NCBI GenBank assembly: GCA_963742725.1
Contig: CAVUMX010000004.1
Location: 868,001 to 932,000, forward strand
DNA: 64,000 nt
Direction of reading: 5' to 3'
DNA from: CAVVAL01 sp963742725
GTDB lineage: Bacteria > Actinomycetota > Actinomycetes > Mycobacteriales > Cryptosporangiaceae
Positions within the stretch are counted from its first letter, which is position 1, and every line of letters begins with the position of its first letter. Below the pieces are notes generated by a model. That model was given only the letters and a program-made list of their open reading frames with translations, did no database searches and was not told the DNA's origin. The translations under genes were made by a program, and so were the position numbers. Below, in pieces: positions 30,854-39,492 of this stretch.

Positions 30854-32467
30854 GTGTCCTTCGTCCGTACGCCCGCCCGGCTCCTCGCCGCCGCAGCCGT
30901 CGCGGCCCTCGCCACCATGGCGTGGACGCCCGGCTCCGCCGTCGCAGCCGATGCTCTCGACGGCGTTACTGGAGCGACCGGTCTCGTCCGACCCGTGGCG
31001 GACACCGCCACCACCGTCGTCCTTCAGCGCGACGGGATCGTTCGCCACGTCACGGCCCAGATGCTCGAGATGCAGGCCGACCAGTCCCGCGTCATGGGCT
31101 ACACGCTCGACCCCGACAGCGCCGTGAAGAGCAACACCCGCTTCTCCGACTCCGTCGCGCCGGGTGCGCTCGACAGCAACGAGCTCGGCAAGGTCAACTG
31201 GATCCTGCAGAGCACGGTGCCCGCCGCCTCCAAGGCCACCGACACGGGCGCCCTGCCCAAGGTGGCCGGACGTGACGTCCTCGCCATGAACACGCCGCTG
31301 ACCCCGCGCCAGCGCGCGGCGGCCACCCAGGCCGCGATCTGGCACTACTCCGCCGGCACCGAGCTGGTGCCCGGCCTGAACGCCGGCCCGGTCGAGGCGC
31401 TGTACAAGGTGCTGACCGGCAGCGCGAACGTCGGCAAGCCCGTCCAGGCGCCGAAGCTCATGACCGCCCCCGGCGCCGACGCGCTCGGTGGCCTGCGCGG
31501 CGGCCCGGGCCAGCTCGTCGGCCCGTTCACCGTCGACAAGGGCGTCGACTCGATCCTGGCGAACGTCACCAAGGGCCCGGCCGGCGTCAAGCTGGTCAAC
31601 CCGTCCGGACAGGTCATGAAGAGCGCTCGCGGGGGCGAGAAGTTCTACCTCGACGTGCCGAAGAACACCCCGCCCGGTGAGGCCGTCATCACCGCCGTCG
31701 GCAACCCGGAGGCCGCGCTCGGCCGCGTCATGCAGGGCGTCACGTCCGGCCAGCCCGGCCAGGGCCTGGTCGTGGCCGACCGCAAGGCGCTGCCGATGCG
31801 GCAGACGTCCACGGTGAAGTGGGGCGCCGACGGCTTCGACAAGGACCTCGACGTCTCCCCGACCTGCGTCGCGGACGGCATCGGCGTCGACCTCGACAAC
31901 ACCAAGCGCCGCACCCCGCTGCACTCCACCGTCGACGGTCGCAAGGTGACCGTGCCGGCCGGCGCGAGCAAGGTCGTCCCGGTGCAGGTCGCCGAGGGTG
32001 CCGCCTACTCCATCCCGGTCTCGGACGGCGCCCGGACCGTCAACCTCGAAGGCACCCGCAACTGCGCCAAGTCCGTCGAGCCGGTCGTCACCACCCAGCC
32101 GAACTGCGCCGACGGCGGCATGGACGTGACGATCCAGGACCGCACCGCCAAGACCACGCGCAACTCGGTCTACTCGGTCAACGGCCAGGAGGTGCCCGTC
32201 GACAAGCTGGCCACCTCGTTCGTCCCCGTCACCGAGGGCGCCAGCTACGTCATCGACGTGATCGGCCCGGACAACTTCTCCCGCCGCTTCTCGGGCGTCC
32301 GCGACTGCGCGGCCAAGACGAAGCTGCTCTCGGCGAAGACGTCCGCCGGTGACGACGGTGGCCTGCCGGTGACCGGCGCCGCGATCGGTGGCGCTGTCGC
32401 CGCCGGTGTCGCGCTGCTGGGTGCTGGTGTGCTGGTGCTGTTCCTGGTGCGTCGCCGGGCTGCGTAG
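30854..32467 (+). CDS. Cell-wall-anchored protein with degenerate thioester domain
   Basis: 537 aa from GTG 30854, chosen because it starts the signal peptide (VSFVRTPARLLAAAAVAALA...GSAVAA) and has GGGGGTAAC upstream; an ATG at 30806 is the alternative. Residues about 40-210 follow the thioester-domain pattern of surface adhesins, including TPRQRAAATQAAIWHYSAGT, where Gln159 would be the thioester Gln. The expected Cys position, normally in a YC-(I/V)D motif, reads GYTLDPDSAV, with Thr84. No other Cys is present in that half. Two beta repeats follow, each with a Cys pair. The C-terminus has LPVTG (504-508), a membrane helix and RRRAA, a sortase signal. It would be displayed on the wall, but it cannot form the internal thioester. 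Confidence 0.85.
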   Translation: MSFVRTPARLLAAAAVAALATMAWTPGSAVAADALDGVTGATGLVRPVADTATTVVLQRDGIVRHVTAQMLEMQADQSRVMGYTLDPDSAVKSNTRFSDSVAPGALDSNELGKVNWILQSTVPAASKATDTGALPKVAGRDVLAMNTPLTPRQRAAATQAAIWHYSAGTELVPGLNAGPVEALYKVLTGSANVGKPVQAPKLMTAPGADALGGLRGGPGQLVGPFTVDKGVDSILANVTKGPAGVKLVNPSGQVMKSARGGEKFYLDVPKNTPPGEAVITAVGNPEAALGRVMQGVTSGQPGQGLVVADRKALPMRQTSTVKWGADGFDKDLDVSPTCVADGIGVDLDNTKRRTPLHSTVDGRKVTVPAGASKVVPVQVAEGAAYSIPVSDGARTVNLEGTRNCAKSVEPVVTTQPNCADGGMDVTIQDRTAKTTRNSVYSVNGQEVPVDKLATSFVPVTEGASYVIDVIGPDNFSRRFSGVRDCAAKTKLLSAKTSAGDDGGLPVTGAAIGGAVAAGVALLGAGVLVLFLVRRRAA

Positions 32468-32490
32468 CGCTGCTTGTTTGGTTTGATCTG

Positions 32491-32538
32491 GTTTGGGCGA
32501 TGTTTCGGTGGCTATAGCGACCGAAACATCGCCCAAAC
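32491..32538. repeat. 40-nt structured repeat, family A copy 2 (extended stem)
   Basis: The shared 40-nt unit is 32495-32534: 9-bp arms GGGCGATGT/ACATCGCCC around a core that contains TTCGGTGGCTATAGCGACC. Here pairing continues to a 19-bp stem with a 10-nt loop. It lies 24 bp after the wall-protein stop and can also terminate transcription. Confidence 0.75.
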
Positions 32539-32580
32539 TCGTCTGGCGCGGTAGCACAGTCGCCGCGGGTGCTGCCGCGG

Positions 32581-32607
32581 TTGTCCACAGGGGACCCTCT
32601 TTCCACA
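32581..32607 (+). promoter_or_regulatory. Two DnaA-box-like sites upstream of ssb
   Basis: TTGTCCACA at 32581-32589 equals the GC-rich actinobacterial DnaA-box consensus, and CTTTCCACA at 32599-32607 is a weaker match in the same direction. They lie about 100 bp before ssb. Regulation of ssb by DnaA is a guess; chance matches are possible. Confidence 0.35.
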
Positions 32608-32696
32608 GATGTGGTGCGGACGCTGGGGTTCCTCGGCGCTTGCCGGGACCGTGGTCGCAGCGGCCACAGTGGTCGCTCCGACACCGAGGAGCCCCG

Positions 32697-33227
32697 ATGC
32701 GCGACACGATCCTGACCGTCACCGGCAATGTCGTCGACACCCCGCAGCGCCGCAAGATCGAGTCCGGGCACAGCGTCACCACGTTCCGGATCGCGTCCAC
32801 CGCCCGCCGCTACGACAAGCACGAAGGCCACTGGACCGACGGCGACTCGCTGTACCTCAAGGTCACCTGCTGGCGCGCGCTCGCCGACAACGTCGACCGC
32901 AGCGTCGTCCAGGGCGACCCGGTCATCGTCACCGGACGGCTCTACACCCGCCCGTACGAGGTCGAGGGCCAGCGCCGGTCCGCCTACGAACTGGAAGCCC
33001 ACGCGATCGGCCTCGACCTGAGCAGGGGCGTCGCCACGTTCAGCCGGACGAAGTCCCAGTCCGAACCGACCTTCGACGTGCATTCAGATGCGGACGGCGT
33101 GTCGGGAGCTGAGCGTGGTGCCGGCGAGCTGGGTGCCGGTGAGCCGGGCGCCGGGGCGGCTGGCGGCGCGGCGTCCGACCTGGATGACGTTGTTGACGAC
33201 GAGACGGCCGAGCTCGCGGCGATCTGA
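32697..33227 (+). CDS. ssb: Single-stranded DNA-binding protein
   Basis: 176 aa. OB-fold 1-110: ILTVTGNVVDTPQRRKIESG, FRIASTARRYDKHEGHWTDG, DSLYLKVTCWRALADNV, GDPVIVTGRLYTRPYEVEGQ. The C-terminal tail is Gly/Ala-rich and ends DDETAELAAI; it lacks the DDIPF-type tip that recruits replication proteins. It is therefore more like the accessory SsbB of actinomycetes than the essential replicative copy, which normally sits with rpsF and rpsR. Confidence 0.92.
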   Translation: MRDTILTVTGNVVDTPQRRKIESGHSVTTFRIASTARRYDKHEGHWTDGDSLYLKVTCWRALADNVDRSVVQGDPVIVTGRLYTRPYEVEGQRRSAYELEAHAIGLDLSRGVATFSRTKSQSEPTFDVHSDADGVSGAERGAGELGAGEPGAGAAGGAASDLDDVVDDETAELAAI

Positions 33228-33363
33228 GCCGGACCGCTCGCCCGGCGCTCGAATGGGACTGTCCGGGCAAGCTATCCGTTGTCGGACTGACCGCTTCGAC
33301 GTGCGGGAGAACCGTGAGAGGATCCCACGTTGGAGTCCGGTTCAGAAGCTGCGGGGAGCGTGC

Positions 33364-34437
33364 ATGACGGCCTGCGACGAGCGGCGCGCCGCCGTGCGCG
33401 CAGGCCGCGCGACCGCACTCGGGATGCTCGCCGGAGTCGCCGTCGACGCGCTGGTGGGCGACCCTCGACGCGCGCATCCGGTGGCCCTGTACGGCAGCGG
33501 CGTCGCCGCTCTCGAACGCCGGCTGTACGCGCCGAGCCGGGCGCGGGGTGCCGCGTTCACGGCGGTGGCGGTGGTCGCGCCGGTCCTGGCCGGGGCCGTG
33601 GTCGAGCGCGTAACGCGCCGGCGTCCGGCCGTTCGGGCGGTGGCCACGGCGGCGGCCACGTGGGCGGTCCTCGGCGGGACGACGCTCCGCCGCGAGGCGT
33701 CCGCGATGGCCACGGCGCTCGAACGCAACGACCTCACGGCGGCACGGGCACGGCTGACCCACCTGTGCGCCAGGGACCCGGACGGTCTCGGCCGCCAGGA
33801 GATCAGCCGCGCCACCGTCGAGTCGGTCGCGGAGAACACCGGAGACGCGGTGGTCGCCCCGCTGTTCTGGGGAGCGGTCGCCGGCGTCCCCGGCCTGCTC
33901 GGGTACCGGGCCGTGAACACGCTCGACGCGATGGTCGGGTACCGGTCGCCGAAGTACGCGGCGTTCGGGTGGGCCTCGGCCCGCCTGGACGACGTCGCGA
34001 ACTGGATCCCCGCCCGGCTCACCGCGCTGCTCACGGGGCTGGTCGCGCCGGTCGTCGGCGGCGATCCGCTCCGGACGTGGGGGACCTGGCGTCGCGACGG
34101 CGGCGCCCACCCCAGCCCGAACGCCGGCCAGTGCGAGGCGGCGGCCGCCGGCGCGCTCGGCATCCGGCTCGGCGGCGCCAACACGTACCAGGGGCGGACG
34201 GAGATGCGGCCCGTGCTCGGCAGCGGTCCGGCGCCGGACGTGTTCGACATCCGCCGCGCCGCGACCCTGTCCGGCGCGATCGGCGTCGCGGCGGCGGTAC
34301 TCGCGTTCGCGGCTGCCGCGCCGCGCCGCCCGCGGCCGGTGGCGGGCGCGTTGCGCCGCCTTGCTCCTGGCGGGCGCTCGGCCGCCGTACCCCGCCGCCG
34401 GGGCGCGGCGGCGGGCCGGCCGGGGGCTGCGTCGTGA
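33364..34437 (+). CDS. cobD: Adenosylcobinamide-phosphate synthase
   Basis: 357 aa membrane protein. The CbiB/CobD family is recognised by DALVGDPRRAHPVALYGSG, SRATVESVAENTGDAVVAPL, YRAVNTLDAMVGYRSPKY, GWASARLDDVANWIPAR and HPSPNAGQCEAAAAGALG. It joins the aminopropanol arm to adenosylcobyric acid. The C-terminal 50 residues are a basic Ala/Pro/Arg extension. The stop overlaps the cobQ start (GTGA). Confidence 0.95.
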   Translation: MTACDERRAAVRAGRATALGMLAGVAVDALVGDPRRAHPVALYGSGVAALERRLYAPSRARGAAFTAVAVVAPVLAGAVVERVTRRRPAVRAVATAAATWAVLGGTTLRREASAMATALERNDLTAARARLTHLCARDPDGLGRQEISRATVESVAENTGDAVVAPLFWGAVAGVPGLLGYRAVNTLDAMVGYRSPKYAAFGWASARLDDVANWIPARLTALLTGLVAPVVGGDPLRTWGTWRRDGGAHPSPNAGQCEAAAAGALGIRLGGANTYQGRTEMRPVLGSGPAPDVFDIRRAATLSGAIGVAAAVLAFAAAAPRRPRPVAGALRRLAPGGRSAAVPRRRGAAAGRPGAAS

Positions 34438-35993
34438 AGGGTGCGCTGCTGGTCGCCGGCACGACCTCGGATGCGGGAAAGAGCCTGCTCACAGCTGGGA
34501 TCTGCCGCTGGCTCGCACGCCAGGGGGTCAAGGTCGCGCCGTTCAAGGCGCAGAACATGAGCAACAACTCGGTCGTGACGTTCGACGGCGGCGAGATCGG
34601 CCGCGCGCAGGCGCTGCAGGCGGCGGCGTGCGGTGTCGAGCCGAGCGTCCGGTTCAACCCGGTGCTGCTGAAGCCGGGCGGCGACCGTCATTCGCAGCTG
34701 GTCGTGCTGGGTCGGGCGGTGGGCGACGTGTCGGCCGTGTCGTACCGGGACGCCAAGCCGGCGTTACTCGACACGGTGCTGGACACGTTCGCCGGGCTGC
34801 GCGCCGAGTACGACGTCGTGATCTGCGAAGGCGCCGGCAGCCCGACCGAGATCAACCTGCGCGGCACCGACATCGCCAACATGGGCCTGGCGCGTGCGGC
34901 CGGTCTGCCGACGATCGTCGTCGGCGACATCGACCGGGGCGGCGTGTTCGCCTCGCTGTTCGGCACGTTGGCCCTGCTCGCCCCGGAGGACCAGGCGCTG
35001 ATCGCCGGGTTCGTCGTGAACAAGTTCCGGGGCGACCCGGCGCTGCTCGAACCCGGGCTCGCGATGCTGCGCGACCTCACCGGCCGTCCGGTGCTCGGCA
35101 CGGTGCCGTGGGTCCCGGGGCTCTGGCTCGACGCCGAGGACTCCCTCTCGTTCGCCGCCGGCGGCACCCTCGGGCGTGGCCTGGCGCCGCACGGCCGCGA
35201 GTGGCTGCGGGTCGCCGTGCCACGCCTGCCCCGGATGTCCAACGCCACCGACCTGGACGCGCTCGCCGCCGAGCCCGGCGTCCAGGTCCGGCTCGTCTCG
35301 GACCCGGCCGGGCTCGCGGGTGCCGATCTGGTCGTCCTGCCGGGCAGCAAGGCCACGGTCGCCGACCTCGCGTGGCTGCGGGAGACGGGGCTCGCGGACG
35401 GCGTCCGCGCGCATGCCGACGCCGGCGGCGCCGTCCTCGGGATCTGCGGCGGCTACCAGATGCTCGGCCAGCAGATCGTCGACGACGTCGAGAGCGGCGC
35501 CGGCACCGTCGACGGCCTCGGCTTGCTCCCGCTGCGTACGGTGTTCGCGACCGAGAAGACGCTCGCGCGTCCGTCCGGGTCGGCGTTCGGTGGTGTTCCG
35601 GTGTCCGGCTACGAGATCCACCACGGCCAGGTCGGCTGCATCGACCCGGCCGTCGAGCCGCTGCTCACCCTGCCCGGCGGCGGACATGAAGGCGCACGGT
35701 ACAGGGGTGTTTACGGAACGCATTGGCACGGTGCTTTCGAGTCCGACCAGTTCCGTAGGGCATTCCTCACAGAGGTTGCAATGGTGTCGGGGCGGCGTGG
35801 TTTCCTAGTCGCCCCGGATACCGACTACGCCACCGTGAGGTCCGACGCATTGGACGTACTCGGTGACGTCGTGGCGGAAAACCTCGACACGGCCGCAATC
35901 CAGCGGCTGGTCGAGGGCGGTCCACCCAGTGGGCTGCCGTTCGTACCGCCAGGCGCTCCGGCGCCTGGCCTGGCACGCTCACAGGAGATCTGA
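34434..35993 (+). CDS. cobQ: Cobyric acid synthase
   Basis: 519 aa from GTG 34434, overlapping the cobD stop by 4 bp. N-terminal dethiobiotin-synthetase-like ATPase: LLVAGTTSDAGKSLLTAGIC, KAQNMSNNSVV, EGAGSPTEINLRGTDIANMG. C-terminal glutamine amidotransferase: nucleophile Cys338 in GICGGYQMLGQ and His in GTHWHGAFES. It amidates four side chains of adenosylcobyrinic acid a,c-diamide. cobD and cobQ stand 12 kb away from the main cobalamin cluster and have no visible riboswitch of their own. Confidence 0.96.
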   Translation: MKGALLVAGTTSDAGKSLLTAGICRWLARQGVKVAPFKAQNMSNNSVVTFDGGEIGRAQALQAAACGVEPSVRFNPVLLKPGGDRHSQLVVLGRAVGDVSAVSYRDAKPALLDTVLDTFAGLRAEYDVVICEGAGSPTEINLRGTDIANMGLARAAGLPTIVVGDIDRGGVFASLFGTLALLAPEDQALIAGFVVNKFRGDPALLEPGLAMLRDLTGRPVLGTVPWVPGLWLDAEDSLSFAAGGTLGRGLAPHGREWLRVAVPRLPRMSNATDLDALAAEPGVQVRLVSDPAGLAGADLVVLPGSKATVADLAWLRETGLADGVRAHADAGGAVLGICGGYQMLGQQIVDDVESGAGTVDGLGLLPLRTVFATEKTLARPSGSAFGGVPVSGYEIHHGQVGCIDPAVEPLLTLPGGGHEGARYRGVYGTHWHGAFESDQFRRAFLTEVAMVSGRRGFLVAPDTDYATVRSDALDVLGDVVAENLDTAAIQRLVEGGPPSGLPFVPPGAPAPGLARSQEI

Positions 35994-36081
35994 AGTGACG
36001 TCAGTACACAACAGTGCGCGGTGCGCACCCCCGTGGTCGTTCACGCGGCCCAGTCGTTGAACGATCAGGAGGGATGAACCG

Positions 36082-37875
36082 ATGCCATTGTTCGAAGTCA
36101 GCCCCGACGGTCTGATCCCGTTCCGCCAGATGGAAAGCGGCGCCGGCTCCTACGACGAGGCGATCGAGGACGTGCTGTGGCGCAACCTCGACGGGCTCGT
36201 CGGTGAGCGGCTGTTCCGCGTCCGCCGGCAGGCTCCGCTGGACGGCGGTGGCCGGCCCGCGGTCGTCGCGCTGGACACCGACGGCAGCGTGGTCGTGTTC
36301 CACGTGCGCCGGCAGATGGACCGGTCCGGGCTCGCGGAATGCCTTGAGTACGCCGGCTGGGCGCGCGCCGCCACCCTGGACGAGCTCGCGATGCTCTACT
36401 GGCGCGGCGAGTCGGAGTTCTGGACCGACTGGCACGGGTTCGCCGGCGGCGAGAACCGCTCCGTCCGGCCGTCGCCCCGCCTGTTCCTCGCCACCGGCGA
36501 CTTCACCGCGCGGGCGCAGTCGACGTTCGAGTTCCTGGTCGACAACGGCCTGCCGGTCAAGGTCATGCGGGCGGCGCTGTACGAGAACCAGAACGGTAAC
36601 CGCGTCCTGGAGGTCGACGGCCCCAGCGACGTCGAGAGCGTCCTCAAGCCGAGCCCGGCCGCCGAGGCGACGTTCGAGCGGCTCAGCCGGTCCGCGCGCC
36701 GCAACGCCGAGCGCTCCGCCGACCGCGCCCTCCCGCAGCCCGCCGGCCTGGAGGCGACGCAGGTCATCACCGACGCGCCCGCGCGGAACCTCGGCCCGGG
36801 CGCGATCCCCGGCCACGTGGTCGACAGGGGCCGCGGCCAGGAGCAGCCCCCCAGCCGCGCCGAGGCCCGTGAGCTGGACCGCGCCGCCGACGCGGCGATG
36901 ATCACCCGCGTGGACCTCGGCCAGCGGTCCCAGCGCGAGATCGAGCCGCCGGTACGCCGCAGCGCGGATCCGCTCCAGGACCCGCTCAGCGGTGGGCTGT
37001 TGCCGCCGCCGGTGACGCCCGTTTCTCCGCCGCCGCCCGTCACGCCGTTGCCCGCGTCGGCGCCGCCCGCGATGCCGACGCCGCTGACGGCCGAGCAGCT
37101 GCGCACGGATCCGCTCGGCATGGACCAGATCGTCGCCGGCCAGCTCGCCAGCGGGCCGGAGAAGTCCGACCAGCCGACCGACCCGCGCGGCGCGGCCGAG
37201 CGGACCGGGCCCCAGGGTGTGCTGCCGGCCGTCGAACCGAGCAGCGGCGTTCCGTTCCACCGCGGCCCGCAACGGGGCGGTCCGCCCGCGCCTGGGCAGC
37301 CCGGCCTCCCGCCTGTGGGTCCGCCGCAGGGCCTTCCGCAGGGTCTTCCGCCGGTCGGCCCGCCGCCCGGTGGCGGGCACGGTCTTCCGCCGGGCTTCCC
37401 GGCCGGTCCGGGGCAGGGTCTGCCGCCGGCTGGCCCGCCGCCGGGCTTCCCGCCCGGGCCGCCTGCAGGTCCGCCGGGCGGTGCTCCTGGCCCCGCCGGG
37501 TTCGGTCCCGCCGGTCCGCCGCCTCCGCCCTCCGGCTTCGGACGGCCGCCGCAGCCCGACTTCGAGTCGCCGCTGCCCGACCACCCCGACGTGCGCCAGG
37601 GCCCTCCGCGCCGCGGCGGGTTCACCCCGAACCTCTCCGTCGTGCCGCCGGTGCCCGAGCCGGGCAAGGACGCCGAACACCACCTCGAGCCGCCGGTCGG
37701 CGAGGCGCCGGAGCCCGACGGCGAACGCCCGGAGCGGACCCGGCTGTCCGACATCATGGACCCGCGGATGCTGCGCGTTCCTGACGGCCTCGCGTGGGGC
37801 GACCCGCGCACGGCCAACGGCAAGCGCGAGAACGGTCACCGGGACAACGGTCACCGCGACAACAACGGTCGCTAG
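36082..37875 (+). CDS. Protein with degenerate nuclease-like N-domain and Pro/Gly-rich tail
   Basis: 597 aa. Residues 1-200 read like a restriction-endonuclease/NucS-like fold: IEDVLWRNLDGLVGERLFRV, RPAVVALDTDGSVVVFHVRR, CLEYAGWARAATLDELAMLY. In active relatives the two core strands read RPD-aliphatic and E-x-K; here they are Arg58-Pro59-Ala60 and His74-Val-Arg76, so the metal site is gone. The rest (from about 300) is Pro/Gly-rich with PPxGLPPG-type repeats, probably disordered, ending in NGHRDNGHRDNNGR. No signal peptide. Related proteins are widespread and unnamed in actinomycetes. A nucleic-acid-binding or scaffold role is possible. Confidence 0.8.
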   Translation: MPLFEVSPDGLIPFRQMESGAGSYDEAIEDVLWRNLDGLVGERLFRVRRQAPLDGGGRPAVVALDTDGSVVVFHVRRQMDRSGLAECLEYAGWARAATLDELAMLYWRGESEFWTDWHGFAGGENRSVRPSPRLFLATGDFTARAQSTFEFLVDNGLPVKVMRAALYENQNGNRVLEVDGPSDVESVLKPSPAAEATFERLSRSARRNAERSADRALPQPAGLEATQVITDAPARNLGPGAIPGHVVDRGRGQEQPPSRAEARELDRAADAAMITRVDLGQRSQREIEPPVRRSADPLQDPLSGGLLPPPVTPVSPPPPVTPLPASAPPAMPTPLTAEQLRTDPLGMDQIVAGQLASGPEKSDQPTDPRGAAERTGPQGVLPAVEPSSGVPFHRGPQRGGPPAPGQPGLPPVGPPQGLPQGLPPVGPPPGGGHGLPPGFPAGPGQGLPPAGPPPGFPPGPPAGPPGGAPGPAGFGPAGPPPPPSGFGRPPQPDFESPLPDHPDVRQGPPRRGGFTPNLSVVPPVPEPGKDAEHHLEPPVGEAPEPDGERPERTRLSDIMDPRMLRVPDGLAWGDPRTANGKRENGHRDNGHRDNNGR

Positions 37876-38413
37876 CCCGCACGTCCACGAAGCGGCGCGT
37901 CCCCTGGCGGGACGCGCCGCTTCGCGCATCCGCGGCAAGCGCCGTCGCCGGCGCGGCTCCGTCCGCACACCGCTCGCGCCGACGCGCCCGACTCGGGGCC
38001 CTCGCCCTCCCGGCGGGCGGATCCGCCGCGCCCCGCTCGCCCGCACTGGCGCTCGCCTTCTTTTGCGGCCGATCCGCCGCGCGCGCCCCGTGTCGGCGCT
38101 CGCCTTCCCGGCGGGCGGACCCGCCGCCCCGGCCCGCCCGTGTCGGCGCTCGCTTTCCCGGCGGGCGGACCCGCCGCCCCGGCCCGCCCGTGTCAGCGCT
38201 CGCCTTCCTTGCGGCGGCACGCTGCCCTGCTCGCCCCTCCCCGCCGGGCGACTGGGGTGGGAATGTGGAGCCATGGTCGCTGATTCCACCCGAAGCCGCG
38301 GCGGGCGGGCGGCGGGAGGCAGCGGCGGGCGGCAGCGGCAGGCGGATGCGGGCGGCAGGGTGCGGGCGGGCGGGCGGCGGGAGGCAGCGGCGGGCGGGTG
38401 CGGGCCGCCGGGG
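37876..38413. repeat. Intergenic GC-rich tandem repeats
   Basis: No gene supported in 538 bp. From about 37985 to 38215 there are four to five decaying copies of a 50-bp unit; the clearest three begin at 38091, 38141 and 38191 (TGTCGGCGCTCGC...). From 38300 to 38400 a different G-rich stretch repeats CGGGCGGCGGGAGGCAGCGG about 65 bp apart. The region separates the two convergent genes on each side. Confidence 0.7.
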
Positions 38414-39205
38414 CTACGGGTTCAGGCGGCGGGTCAGAAGGTCGAGGACCTGCTGCAACGCGTCCTGGGTGGGGTGGCCCGGTTCGTCGACCAGGTCCTC
38501 GGTGAGGACGGAGTGCGCACTGCCGCCGATGCCATGCGGGTTGCCGCGCTTCGAATTGATCTCGACGCCGACGAAGTGTTCGCCGAGTTCGTCACGGAGC
38601 CGCGCGAACCGCTCGGCCGGCACCAGCTTGTCGTTCGTGAACCGCAGGCCGAGTACGCACAGATCCTCGGCAGCGCACCGCTCCTTGACCTTGGCGAGGG
38701 TGGCTTCGTCCATGGCGATGTCGGCGCGCTGGGCGCCGGTCACCCCGAACGGCAGGGACGGCTGGCTGAGTACGGGCGCGAGCACCGTCTCGTCGGCGGT
38801 CATGGCGAGCGCGAACCCGCCGGTGAAGCACATGCCGACCACGCCGACGCCGGGACCACCGCACGTCGCGTGCTCGTGCCGGGCGAGTGCCCGCAGCCAC
38901 GCGGTGATCGGCGGGTTCTTGCGCCGCGCGAAGAGGGTGAACTCGCGCGAGACGCAGGCCTGGGTGATCGACCGCACGAACCGTCCAGGGCTGGGGGACT
39001 GGCCGGGCGTACCGAACAGGACGGGCAGTACGGCGGTTAAGCCGATTCCGGCGAGCCGTTCGGCGAACGCGGCGACCCGGGGCGTGATGCCCGGCATCTC
39101 GGCGAGGACGATCACCGCCGGGCCGCTGCCGATCCGGTAGACCGTCTTTTCCTTGCCGTCGTGCGCGAACGACGTCTGGCTGAAGCCTGTGAGCGTGGGA
39201 GGCAT
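38414..39205 (-). CDS. Dienelactone-hydrolase-family protein
   Basis: 263 aa alpha/beta hydrolase. PAVIVLAEMPGITPRVAAFA is the oxyanion strand, VGVVGMCFTGGFALAM carries the nucleophile Cys of dienelactone hydrolases, and HGIGGSAHSVLTED supplies the catalytic His. Dienelactone hydrolase relatives open lactones in aromatic degradation, but there is no aromatic pathway here and many members act on other esters. Confidence 0.88.
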   Translation of the reverse strand: MPPTLTGFSQTSFAHDGKEKTVYRIGSGPAVIVLAEMPGITPRVAAFAERLAGIGLTAVLPVLFGTPGQSPSPGRFVRSITQACVSREFTLFARRKNPPITAWLRALARHEHATCGGPGVGVVGMCFTGGFALAMTADETVLAPVLSQPSLPFGVTGAQRADIAMDEATLAKVKERCAAEDLCVLGLRFTNDKLVPAERFARLRDELGEHFVGVEINSKRGNPHGIGGSAHSVLTEDLVDEPGHPTQDALQQVLDLLTRRLNP

Positions 39206-39236
39206 GCGCGCAGGTTACCGGCCGGTCACCTCGGGA

Positions 39237-39278
39237 CATGGAGATTCCCCTCAGCCGGTGCCGAGGGGAATCTCCATG
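39237..39278. repeat. Perfect 16-bp inverted repeat
   Basis: Arms CATGGAGATTCCCCTC / GAGGGGAATCTCCATG with a 10-nt loop, 32 bp upstream of the dienelactone hydrolase start. It is in the wrong place to end that gene; it may be an operator or may end transcripts from the far side. Confidence 0.6.
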
Positions 39279-39323
39279 GGCGCGGGAGCCGGGCCGGGGC
39301 CCCGCGGCCGGGGAACAGGGGCG

Positions 39324-39358
39324 GGTCCACCCCCGGCGAGCCAAGGCGGGGGTGGACC
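39324..39358. terminator. 11-bp perfect hairpin
   Basis: Arms GGTCCACCCCC / GGGGGTGGACC with a 13-nt loop, about 135 bp after the stop of the minus-strand sugar dehydrogenase. Likely its terminator. Confidence 0.5.
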
Positions 39359-39492
39359 TGCCCGGTGCGGCGAGCCCTCAGGGGAGGGGCCGCCTCGGGG
39401 GCGGGCCCGTGGGGTGGGCCCGCTCGGGCGGGGCCCGGCCGGTCGCGGATGGCGGACTACTTCCCGCGACCGACCAGCCCGCCCCGCCCCGG

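Noticed and set aside
37985..38215. CRISPR-like array of 50-bp units
   Set aside because: Whole unit repeats with drift and there are no separate repeat and spacer parts or cas genes.
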